Shown here piece by piece: positions 52,721 through 62,400 of a DNA stretch of 64,000 nt (the stretch's first letter is position 1; each line of letters begins with the position of its first letter). The notes under the pieces are model-generated. The model saw nothing but the letters and a program-made list of their open reading frames with translations. It was not told the DNA's origin and ran no database searches. The stretch is from contig JAPNXP010000003.1 in NCBI GenBank assembly GCA_028753945.1, positions 310,001 through 374,000 of the forward strand. The letters are read 5' to 3'. Both the position numbers and the translations under genes were made by a program. The DNA comes from Hexactinellida sp. DTS-2022. Taxonomy: Eukaryota; Porifera; Hexactinellida.

Positions 52721-52879
52721 CATAGGCGTAGGCTCCGGTAGGGCTGGTAGGGCCATGGTCTTACTACTAATTGTCTTTTCTCCATAGAAGCTAACACAAA
52801 TATGCCAAGATGGCCCTACCAATCCTAAAGTCAAGCCTATAAGGGCCCTACAAATCTCCAAAATGAGTCTACGCCCCTG
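52721..52879. mobile_element. 159-bp MITE, GGTAGGGCC family
   Basis: Ends CATAGGCGTAGGCTCCGG and the inverse of CAGGGGCGTAGACTC, with TATAC on both sides (52716-52720, 52880-52884). Interior GGTAGGGCCATGG and TGGCCCTACCAATCC. Sister of 1655-1813. Confidence 0.7.
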
Positions 52880-53406
52880 TATACTGGTATAAATTTAGCA
52901 CACTTGAGGATTAAATGAGTTATAATGCATGTGTAATTGAGTGCATATTTCTAACACTGGGTTTTTCTAACAAACTAGTTATTCTAAATGTGTAAGAAAT
53001 GCAATTTTTTTTTAATATAAATCGGTTTATTGTAAATACCAGATTCTTCTAAATTTAGTCATGCAAAGAAATAGTTAGAAAAAACAGGTTTCAATTGTAG
53101 TTTATTTCCATGGATACTTTGTAGAATAGATGAATAAGAGCACAAAATAATGTAAATTTACCATGTAAGTTTTATCTCAAACTTAATCTGATGAATTAAA
53201 AGAAATTTTAGAATCAATTTCTTACAATACCGTATAGGCGTATACAGATAATAATAAAGAGTATTAGCTCCCCATATGCCCTTTTTCTATGTTTCAATTG
53301 AATTACACTGTGAGATAATTAATAAATTATGCCAAACACAAATAATCACATAGATGATACATTTCGATATCTATCGAATCTGTGTATACAATCTACTGGA
53401 ATAAAG
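52880..53406. other. 3' flank of NLR2
   Basis: 53340-53406 matches 5260-5340 next to NLR1. 52960-53100 contains TCTAACAAACTAGTTATTC and TTAGAAAAAACAGG motifs related to 48470-48600. No gene seen. Confidence 0.45.
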
Positions 53407-56400
53407 TTAGTCGGAACTGGAACAACTAGATTGGGAGGATGCGGTACTCATATCATCATTGTCTCCCAACAGTTCCACTTCAACAGAGAATAGCTCTGCT
53501 ATTTGCTGGAGTAGCTGTAGCGGGCTGGGATCGGGGGGAGAGAGCTCAGGCTTGCCTAGCCTCAGTAGGCGTAGATACGGGAGTGTGTGAATAAGCATGA
53601 AAATAGGCTCACACGAGTCGGAAGTTAGTTTGCATTGGTCGATCTGTAAGTTACGAATAGCTGGGTGTTTATACAGACTCTTGCACAGTTCCATTAGTCC
53701 TGTGTCCTGCAAGGGGATACCAACGAGACTCAATTCCACAAGAGACTGAAGATAGGGGATAGCAGTGCTCCAGCAGCTGATATCATCTGAGGTGAATTGA
53801 GTATAAGCTAGCCCTAGTGATACCAGATTACAACAGGACTGAATTGGGGATAGGATACTGGTACAGCTGTTCAATCCGACTGATGGTAAATCATATAAGC
53901 GTATTTCCCTCAATGAAGTGGTAGTATTAGCAATTAGGTTTATAAGAAGGTCTTGGTAATTCTCCCTAAGAGGAGGCTCATTAGTTGCTACTAGCGATAG
54001 AAAACTGAGACTGTAGTTAGTCTGTAGGTTAGGTAGGGCAGCGTAGGGATCCTTATTGTACAAGTATAACTCTTCCAGGGAGGAGAGGCCTGATAGTATG
54101 TCTGTTGTCTCTGGCAGGTATGATTTAGGATCCAATATGGTCAGCCCCTTAATAGCTCTGTTGTTGGATATCAGTGGCAGCAGAATAGACCAATCAGAAT
54201 CATCTGAATTGGGTTCATAGAATAAATTCTCAATGCTGGCAAACTGATTGGTCAAATGTGCCAGCATTTCATTGGATATTGCGGTATTGTATAACTTAAT
54301 GCTTCCAGTCAATGTGTTGCTCGTTGTTAGGAAGAGAGGATTGGAATGCAGACTCTCTGTTAGATCACACTCATAGAGGCTAATGCTGATCTTATAGTCA
54401 ATTGGTGTATCAGCAGAGAATAGGAGGCTCGTGTACGATTGGATTGTCTCTGTATATTTTCCAAGGAATTCAATGGCTAGGTAGTGTAGGCTGCAGGAGG
54501 AGAGCTGATGCAGTAGTAGACTAAACTGGTCAGGATTAATTAGAGATGTCGCTATATATAGGATTTCTATATGGCAGAAGTAATTCAGTGAATGCAGAAA
54601 ACTATGGAATTCGTTTGGTGCGATAGATCTGGCGAAAGTGAAGTGCACATGTTCTGGAAACAGTTTAATGAAACATTCGAAATACTCTTTCATTGAGCGA
54701 GAGTTGGTTTCCACAATTAGTGTACAAATGAGTAGATAGACCTCAGTAAATTGACTCCAATCAGAGACATCGATTATATCACCAAAGTACCCGAGTTGAT
54801 GTAGAATAGGTATACCGATTAGTGGCATTGTATCTGGTATAACATTACCGCAGATAATGGGCATGAGACAGGCAGCTCTATCCGATAGCAGACCGCATAG
54901 GAACCTCACTACCATCCTATACATTGCGAACACCTCCTCACTACTCACTATGAATCGAACTATTATGCATTCCACTGTCCATTTCTTGTTACTAAGATGC
55001 ACTGCAGCAATGTACTCTTGCAGTGTCAAGTGAGCAAAGGTCCAAACATTCACTTTCTGGCCTAGCTTTAGAACCTTCACTTGCACCTGCATAATTCCTA
55101 GTCGCTCAGTCTTGTGGTCACGGGAGTCTACGCGAATCGGCACATCCTCTTCTCTGCAGCTGAGCTCCCTGTGGAATATCCCTTCGTAGGCTTCCTTTCC
55201 TATGCAGTCTATGCAGGCTAGGATGGATGGATGGAATTGTGCCATGCGCTCTACCCGCGTTAATCGCTTAAGTCCCATGCGATGCAATTGCCGCCTTATT
55301 ATGTACACAATCAGTGCGGAGTAAAGCAGTGTCAGTGTCTGCGATAGAATGTTGTTTGTGGCGTTGAATAGCGACGAGAAGAGACTAGCGTTAACTGGCA
55401 CTAGTGACAACTGATTGATTTCATCGTGTCGGAAGAACAGCTCCTTTGTGTCTCTCAGTTTATCAACCGTGCTAATCCTCTTCTCAAAGTAGCTGTCTCT
55501 GTCTTGGGGAGAGAACCCCAGCACCTGGAAGCTGGAGTCCACGCTCAAGGCCTGACCGTGTTCCTCTCTGATGTCATTCCATGCGCCGGGCCTGCTGGTC
55601 ACAAGTAGAGTTGCGCGGTTAAGGACACGTTTCTGCAGCAGGAAGTACAGCAGTGTCGTTTTGAATGGAACATCCTTGATGAATTCGTCCACCCCGTCAA
55701 TGATTATTAGGAGACATTCTCCTCCTGTCTTAGTCAGATGTTTCGCTAGGGATTTGGACCATTTGATGCCCATTGGTAGTGCATATGAAAACCATTTTTG
55801 GATGAATTCTTCATCAATTTCCTTCTCGGCGTCTTGTCTAGATTTCTCCATGCCATGCCACTCCTCACTGCGACACTGTATCGATATGACGTAACTGAAA
55901 TTAGTGTGTGTGCCATTTCCATACTGGAGGGCTAGGTATTTGCACAGGAATGTTTTGCCAGAACCAGGATTCCCTATCAAGCAAAATAGTTTGGGTTCAG
56001 TCGGGTCATGCTGGGAAATAATGGAAATGAAATCAACTATTATTAATGCCTTTTCTTTTTGGTTCATTGACCTTAGGAATGCAATTTCGTTTAGGCTGGT
56101 CTCTTCATTTTCCTTAACTCTCATTGTTTCCTCTTCCACAATGGTTAGAGGTGTATAGACGGATTCTAATTTGGTGCTATCCTCATCATCAAAGTGAATG
56201 TACACATTTACATTTTGCTGGATGGTATACTCTCTCAGTCTATTCACCCAGTCTTCTTGATCCTCAATTTGATTGGATTGTGATTCCTCCATCATTTTGC
56301 TTTGAAATTCGGTTTCATTCATATTCTTGAAAATGGGTGAATATGTTTTAATTTTATTCGCTAGATCCTTACGATCTACAGCTTCCATCATTTCACATAA

Positions 56401-56868
56401 GTCTTCCATATTCGTGCTAATTAACCCTCCTTCAATGCACAGTTGGAACGCTGTATCGAATTCTATTTCCGTCGAAACATCTTTGCCCAGTCCAGTGCTC
56501 ACTATAATTTTCCACTGAGTAGATTCTACCTCACTTCTTAGCAAATTCACCAATGATTTAGCTGATTGTGGATCTTCCGTATTTGCGCTTCGATGGGCAT
56601 CGCTAGTTTTGTTCCAACTTATATTGCTTGCTAGCGGAATTAGGTCGGGTCTTTCTATGGTTTGTAATGCATCGATAAATTTATGCGTTTCAAAAGTAGC
56701 GAATTTGAATTTTAGCGAATTTAGGAAATCGATCGGTTTCGTTCCAGTTTGTTCGATTATTGCTGACGGAATACCGAGTATTTCTTGTAGAGTGCGGATA
56801 TTTTCATGTGTCAACGATTTTGCCAACTCATTCATAGATTTCATTTCTTGAATGCGTGCTTTTGCCAT
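53407..56868 (-). CDS. NLR immune receptor 2: death-fold, NACHT, winged helix, LRR
   Basis: Single-exon paralogue of the gene at 5371-8775. The ORF opens at 56910, but the ATG at 56868 (MAKARIQEMKSMNELAK) aligns with the NLR1 start and is preferred; the extra 14 codons lie beside a MITE boundary. 1153 residues from there. Two death-fold-like segments (about 8-80 and 104-190), Walker A GNPGSGKT at 299-306, Walker B LLIIIDGVDEF at 386-396, sensor TSRP at 424-427, winged-helix FAHLTLQEYIAA at 611-622, then LRRs to about 1110. The C-terminus adds STASSQSSCSSSD, a Ser-rich tail absent from NLR1. By eye about 8 of 330 residues differ from NLR1 across the NACHT and winged-helix core, against about 45 of the first 100. 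ATP-binding motifs are intact, so the gene looks functional; the ligand is unknown. Confidence 0.93.
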   Translation of the reverse strand: MAKARIQEMKSMNELAKSLTHENIRTLQEILGIPSAIIEQTGTKPIDFLNSLKFKFATFETHKFIDALQTIERPDLIPLASNISWNKTSDAHRSANTEDPQSAKSLVNLLRSEVESTQWKIIVSTGLGKDVSTEIEFDTAFQLCIEGGLISTNMEDLCEMMEAVDRKDLANKIKTYSPIFKNMNETEFQSKMMEESQSNQIEDQEDWVNRLREYTIQQNVNVYIHFDDEDSTKLESVYTPLTIVEEETMRVKENEETSLNEIAFLRSMNQKEKALIIVDFISIISQHDPTEPKLFCLIGNPGSGKTFLCKYLALQYGNGTHTNFSYVISIQCRSEEWHGMEKSRQDAEKEIDEEFIQKWFSYALPMGIKWSKSLAKHLTKTGGECLLIIIDGVDEFIKDVPFKTTLLYFLLQKRVLNRATLLVTSRPGAWNDIREEHGQALSVDSSFQVLGFSPQDRDSYFEKRISTVDKLRDTKELFFRHDEINQLSLVPVNASLFSSLFNATNNILSQTLTLLYSALIVYIIRRQLHRMGLKRLTRVERMAQFHPSILACIDCIGKEAYEGIFHRELSCREEDVPIRVDSRDHKTERLGIMQVQVKVLKLGQKVNVWTFAHLTLQEYIAAVHLSNKKWTVECIIVRFIVSSEEVFAMYRMVVRFLCGLLSDRAACLMPIICGNVIPDTMPLIGIPILHQLGYFGDIIDVSDWSQFTEVYLLICTLIVETNSRSMKEYFECFIKLFPEHVHFTFARSIAPNEFHSFLHSLNYFCHIEILYIATSLINPDQFSLLLHQLSSCSLHYLAIEFLGKYTETIQSYTSLLFSADTPIDYKISISLYECDLTESLHSNPLFLTTSNTLTGSIKLYNTAISNEMLAHLTNQFASIENLFYEPNSDDSDWSILLPLISNNRAIKGLTILDPKSYLPETTDILSGLSSLEELYLYNKDPYAALPNLQTNYSLSFLSLVATNEPPLRENYQDLLINLIANTTTSLREIRLYDLPSVGLNSCTSILSPIQSCCNLVSLGLAYTQFTSDDISCWSTAIPYLQSLVELSLVGIPLQDTGLMELCKSLYKHPAIRNLQIDQCKLTSDSCEPIFMLIHTLPYLRLLRLGKPELSPPDPSPLQLLQQIAELFSVEVELLGDNDDMSTASSQSSCSSSD

Positions 56869-56904
56869 TTCGTCTGTAAAAGAAGCATATATTAAACTAC
56901 CGCA

Positions 56905-57129
56905 TTGCATCGAATAAGTGCCCCGGCGCTTATTGTTTTCGTGGGGCCCAATTTATCCTGATATTTTTTTGTAAATCAAAAATATGATATTACGTCGGTT
57001 CTAATATTTTTTTCCCATAGTATAAATCCCAAATCAATGGAATTACACTTAGTTATCAATTAATGTGGTTTAATTCTTCATATCAATGCCATCTTTTTGA
57101 CACGGCGCTTATTCGAGGAAATACGGTAA
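56905..57129. mobile_element. MITE with CGAATAAGYGCCG ends, 5' of NLR2
   Basis: Left CGAATAAGTGCCCCGGCGCTTATT, right ACGGCGCTTATTCG-AGGAAATACGG-TA, an inverted pair typical of a pogo-like MITE with TACCGTATTTCCTCGAATAA ends. The left outer end is truncated at the NLR2 side, so the element abuts the gene's 5' region. Confidence 0.65.
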
Positions 57130-57350
57130 TTAATTTTCCTTCTGAATTTTATTGATTAAATGTGGCCTTCTTCATATAATTTTTATACATCATTCCGAAC
57201 CATGCATTACTTAAAGGGCATTGATAAATAGGAAACTAATTTGTCTTTATCTCCAATAACTAGTTATGATACCCTGATAACTGTATTATACATACTCCAT
57301 ATGAACATTATTATAGCAATATATTTCTGGCACCCTTCAGGATTGTGATA
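57130..57350. other. Intergenic, no gene seen
   Basis: AT-rich; nothing recognised. Confidence 0.35.
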
Positions 57351-57522
57351 CACATAGGAATTGCTCTATTACCATCTCATTTTGCATGAAATTAGGTTGC
57401 TAATTGGCGAAGTTGCTATTAGAGGAACAGAAATATCATTAAAAGCTCGCTTGGGAACTTAAATAAGTTGCTAATAGAGCAATGTTGCTAATAGGGGACT
57501 TGCTAATAAAGCAATTCCAGTG
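57351..57522. mobile_element. Tc1/pogo-type MITE (GGAATTGCTTTATTAGCAA family)
   Basis: 172 bp, ends CACATAGGAATTGCTCTATT and the inverse of CACTGGAATTGCTTTATTAG, flanked by TA; CTAATAGGGGACTTGC and TTGCTAATAGAGC motifs. Sister of 31646-31801, in opposite orientation. Confidence 0.8.
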
Positions 57523-57889
57523 TACGTATTTGTTATTTTTCAGGCGAATTATTGTGTTTTCATAACATAGCAAAATTTCTTCTAACATAGCAAAATTTGT
57601 AAGAAATTTTAAATATTAGTAAATCGTTATGCCCAAAACTGTTCCATTGAAATATATCTAAGGTATGTATGGAATCTAAACACATCTAAGGTGGCGGCTT
57701 CAGATCATCAGCTGTGACGATTTTTTTCAAATAAAATTCTTCTTCCCAATAATCTACTTAAATGCATCTAGTTAAATTATGGACAAGACATTATATCGAA
57801 CCATAGGCTTTAGAATTTTTAATGTTCACTTATTATAGATTAGATACTAGGTTTCCATACTTGGTTGTATTTTCTATTTATTAGAGTTT
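57523..57889. other. Intergenic, no gene seen
   Basis: AT-rich; AACATAGCAAAATTT occurs twice (57563, 57585). Confidence 0.35.
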
Positions 57890-60170
57890 ACCAAACCTGT
57901 AGAGGAGGCCTTCATAACTACTTGGATCCAGAAGTAGATGAGTTTGCCGCAACGAAGAGATTTATGGAAATGCCATGGTCCCTTTGGGAAATGATTTCGG
58001 ATTTCCTCCCCCGGTAATTAGAAGAAGGAACAATGTCCCGACTTAATCACAATCAAGTATGCCGCTTCCTTATTACCCAGTTACCTCAGAAAGCACAAGC
58101 CAGGCTAAGAGATGGCTCAGTCAGCAATCTGCAGACATGGGCAAAGACGGAGCACTAAAGATGTTGACCGTATTCCGAAAGTGGCTGGGAAACAAGCGGA
58201 TTCCACCAGACAAGGGATGGAGAGGTCCTCTCTCAGAGAAGGTACACTGGACGAAGCAACAGAGTGGAGTATTCCCTTGTTGAACGAGGCATAGCCCCAA
58301 GCAGTGGAGGGGAAGATGTCGTATACGTAACAAATAGGCCGGGAAGAAACGTTAGGCCGACCGGAACTTTCACTTTCATATGCGCATGCCCAGACCAGAG
58401 AAAGTGCACCCATTTGGCCGCTGGGGACACAGCACAGCACAGCTGCTTGTCATAGCTTAGGGAGGGAGAGAGTACCGCCAAGGCAATGTCGGGGCGAGAA
58501 AACATTTACACTTAAAGCTAATTGAAGGGTAAGAAGTAATGCCATACTAGACAATGGCGCTACACCATGCATCGTAGACAAAGTCACTGCATACGACCTA
58601 GGGTTAAGCCGAACCATGGTATGGATCACGGAGCAAAGCCTAGGTATTGTGTAATAAGTTATCCCTGTCCCAGTATTAGGATATGCACAAGCAAGTATCA
58701 GCGTGGATCTCGGGAATCAGTTATACATTATCGAAGAGCCACCGATCTTATTAGGACGCCAGCTATTGAGACAGTTAGGAAGTTTCACATTTGACCTGTT
58801 GAGGAGAAGAATCAAAATGGGGAACGAGTGGGAATCTACAAGGAAACAGTAATGGGGGCGACCCCTCTGGCACCTTCGCAGGTTGCCAAGGAAGAAGATA
58901 CCCTATACAGAATGAATCCCGAACTACAGAGGTTGAGCATAAACAACTAGAGAAGCTGAACAAAGCTATTCGAACACGCGTTCGCTTAAGACCACAAGAA
59001 GTCCTCAAGGACTACATATATCGGGCAACACGCCATTATAACAAGGGATCGCAACCTCAGAACACTCTTTCCCGAAGTGTGCCCCCTAAATGGGAAAAAT
59101 AAATATACAGACAACTAAGGGAGATGCTCGCAACAGAACCCCCGATAATTCGACCAGCTCTTCACCATGGGCTGATGCAGTGTTAGTGAAGGAGAAAGAC
59201 GATCTGCGAATTAAGATTAAAACTCAAGTTAATAACCGAGCTAGCCTAATATGCGAACCTTCGGGTGACTATTTGGGGGTATTCGCGGAATGCCCAAATA
59301 CAACAGCCATCACATCAATGGGAAACATGGATTCTACACCAGGAGTTCTCATCCAGTGAATCAGAGCGCTCGCCTTGGCTATGGACCGCGATTCATCACC
59401 GAAGATGCGTGCTTATGCCGAACTCAAAAGACTGTGCATAATATGGGGACCTGTCCTTTTCTTCAAACTTGACGTATTCAATTTAAAAAATCTTTTCTCG
59501 CAACGAGAGCAGTGTGGCATTATGTATTTGTAGGAGACACGCGATATACAAGAGGCTCAATGATGAAGATTAAGTGGAGATGTGATTGCCATCCCTATTT
59601 AGATGACATGTGAATGCATTCGGATAACGTTGATATTTCCCTTTGGACTACACCAAATGCAGAGTGCATTAATATGGTAAACAACAACATACTGTTCGAT
59701 CTGATAACTAGTTTTATTTCATTGGGTGGCTTACTTTCCTGAACCGAACTATGATACTGAGGTTACAACTCAAGTATGGCTGCAATAAGTCAACCATTCC
59801 CGATTCCCAGTGAGTAGAAAGGCTCATTCCAATCTCACAACGCCAAATTCCAGGATTGAAACAATTAAAGATGTAGCCTCCCACAACAAACGTACAGTTA
59901 AGAGTCACAATTGTTTTGAAAAATGAACATTGGTCAGAAGAATCCTGTTTTCGTTGGCATTATCCTATCAAAGAGCGACTGGGAGCCAACGTAGGATCCA
60001 GATTAATGAAAGGAAGCAAGGTTGCTCACTTGATAAGTGTTGAAACGGAATTGCTAAGAGGACCATACCGAATAGGAAGCCATGCAGACAGACTATACCA
60101 GAGGAGATACAATGGCGATAGGAGGCCTCCCCTCAGAAATAGAGACTAAGAGAGTATAATTATTCAAGGG
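57890..60170 (+). pseudogene. Decayed Ty3/gypsy gag-protease-RT-integrase
   Basis: A compressed retroelement in shifting plus frames. Gag-like text lies at about 58060-58300 (QAKRWLSQQSADMGKDGALK). A retropepsin follows: ILDNGATPCIVDKVTA near 58547-58600 (catalytic DTG changed to DNG) and PPILLGRQLLRQLGSF near 58740. RT start: SSPWADAVLVKEKDDL near 59160. The integrase C-terminus is at about 59916-60149 (ELLRGPYRIGSHADRLYQRR). Only about 2.3 kb links gag to the end of pol, so most of RT, RNase H and integrase is deleted. A GGGAGGG tract at 60171 may be the polypurine site. Many stops. From 59195 on it is repeated at 12650. Confidence 0.8.
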
Positions 60171-60387
60171 AGGGTCGTTTAGTTCTTGCTCAATTTGAAA
60201 TATATTAATATGTGCGGAACTAGTTATAGCTATCCACTCGATTAGTATTTTGTTAGAATGAGCGTTAGATTATTTTCTCTATTTGTTTAGTTTAACTGTA
60301 AATTTAGCTCTTAGTTAAATACGTTAAATCTTGAATCAACATGTTGCTTACGTACATTCGATAGTAGAATTAATCAATACAGGTATA

Positions 60388-60538
60388 CAGTAGAACTCGG
60401 TTATAACGTGCCTGGAATAGTACTTACTCTGCCTAAGTATGTGTACTAATATTTTTAGCCAAACAACTGTATTAGTTCTATGAGGGTAAAATCGGTTAGT
60501 ACTATTCCCGAGGATACGAAATAACCGAGTTCTAATCT
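60388..60538. mobile_element. Copy B of the CAGTAGAACTCGGTTATAACG MITE
   Basis: Starts TA-CAGTAGAACTCGGTTATAAC; the right end is decayed (GAGTTCTAATCTA). Orthologous to 14132-14268. Confidence 0.75.
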
Positions 60539-61023
60539 ATTAAATATTAATGGCACACATTTCAGCTAAATTTGATCCCATTGTAACTGATAAAATTCGC
60601 AGGAAAATGCAATTATTACTATCATTAGTTAGCTAACACATTATCATGGGAAATACAAGTTTAAATATGTATCAAATATAATACCTGCCAACTTAGTCAA
60701 GACAAATCAATGAATGTCTAGAATTCCCTGGACACAATTCTACAGGCTCGAGGCTCTGAAATTTCGCATGCTTGCTATGCTCGCTCGATGTCATTATTAA
60801 TGATCACATAATGAATGTGTTTATGAAGGTGAATAATTTAAAGAATATCTTTCAATTATGTTTCTATGGTGGAACATGTCCAGAGGATTGCTGGAAAGTT
60901 CATTTTCACAAGGCAATTGTATAACTATGCCACTGACAAATGGAGGAATTGAGTAAATACATGGACTCCTATGGAATCCCTACACGGTTGGCAGGTATAA
61001 ATATATTGACAATATATAAAATA

Positions 61024-61926
61024 CAGTGGATACTGACTAAGAGAAAATGTTCCAACTATAAACAGCATGTATGCATAGAGTATAATGAAACCGGATTTAA
61101 GAACATACATGGATCTACAATACAGTGACACAGCCGGGATAAGGTTTACTGTTACAAAACCGTCAGAATTAATTCAGAAAACCATGGTAAAGAAATTCTA
61201 CCATATAATTTAAAATTAATTATAAAACTACTTACATCAAGGCAGGAATCGGTTACTCGCTACTAATATCGGTTAGAGGTTGCAGATTGCATTAATTGGT
61301 TAATGTATGTTAAAAATATAAAGTGCAATTGCGTATTTAATGATATAAATATTAAAATTATCAAAATCAGTCAGAGTATTATAATTGTAATTCCATTTAG
61401 GCAAGATTGTGTCTAAGGATGCTGAAATGTATCGGTTATTAATGCACATATGGGGTAGGTAATACGTTATACGCTGAGATTTATTCAGTATGGTGTCATG
61501 AGCCGTTGTAATAACAACGTTAGCATTAAAAGTTGTAAGTTATTATTACTCAGTCGTATTACTCTTTAGTACAGTACATAACGGATATAGTGATATATTG
61601 GATACAGTGACAAAAATATCATGTCATCACCATTATCTCTATATCCATTATGTACTGTATAGTCTTGTCCACTTAATTTATATTTCATTAGAACTTACTG
61701 CGTGTGTCACTTAGTCAATAGCAATAGTATAATAAAAAGTTATATATGTTATATTAATTATGTACCAATGGCCGTTAAGCGGTTGACCGTAACGAGAAAT
61801 TAAATTGTAAACGCAACTGAACTTTACATGTCCAAATAATCATATTTCGTAATAGCGGAGTCTCAACAATTCAAACTAATATTAATACCCTTATTGGTTA
61901 TAATACTCGGTAACCGGTATCCACTG
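61024..61926. mobile_element. CAGTGGATACCGG MITE, expanded copy
   Basis: Ends CAGTGGATACTGACTAAGAG and the inverse of CAGTGGATACCGGTTACC, TA flanks. Orthologous to 15119-15579 but about 440 bp longer, partly because of the nested MITE at 61572-61657. Confidence 0.75.
61572..61657. mobile_element. 86-bp palindromic Tc1/pogo-type MITE
   Basis: Ends CAGTACATAACGGATATAGTG and the inverse of CAGTACATAATGGATATAGAG, flanked by TA. Almost entirely palindromic. Absent from copy A. Confidence 0.85.
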
Positions 61927-62131
61927 TACTCAACTCATTAATAACTCACTTGATACAGAATGTGTGGTGGTTCGTCTCGGAGTTTGTTGTGTTTGATTGA
62001 GTCGATTCTACAAATTAATGCCATAAAAAGTAAATATCAATGAGTCTTTATTCAGCTGTAGCCTGTAAATAGTATTTATGCCGAATTTTCTATAATAGAA
62101 TCCTAAACGATTATATTAGGGGTGGGCGTTT

Positions 62132-62400
62132 CAGTGGCGTATCCAGGATTATCGTGAAGGGGGTGCTTTGGAGCGAGCTTACCGAGCGATGGTAAGGGGG
62201 GGTCTGGGGGGCAAGCCCCCCATAATTTTTTTTGAATCTTAGACGCTCAAACATCGATGTACAGCAATTCTTGTCACATTGTAAGAGGAGTGTAATATTG
62301 TGCAGTTGTATCAAATTATAAATAACAACATATCCCTTATGGAAACCAATTATAAGGGGGGTGTTTGAACACCCAAATTCACCCCCTTGATACGCCACTG
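62132..62400. mobile_element. 269-bp hAT MITE (CAGTGGCGTATCCAGGA)
   Basis: Ends CAGTGGCGTATCCAGGA and TGATACGCCACTG are inverted; CGTTT lies at both flanks. The core has GGGGGGCAAGCCCCCC. No matching element in copy A. Confidence 0.75.
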
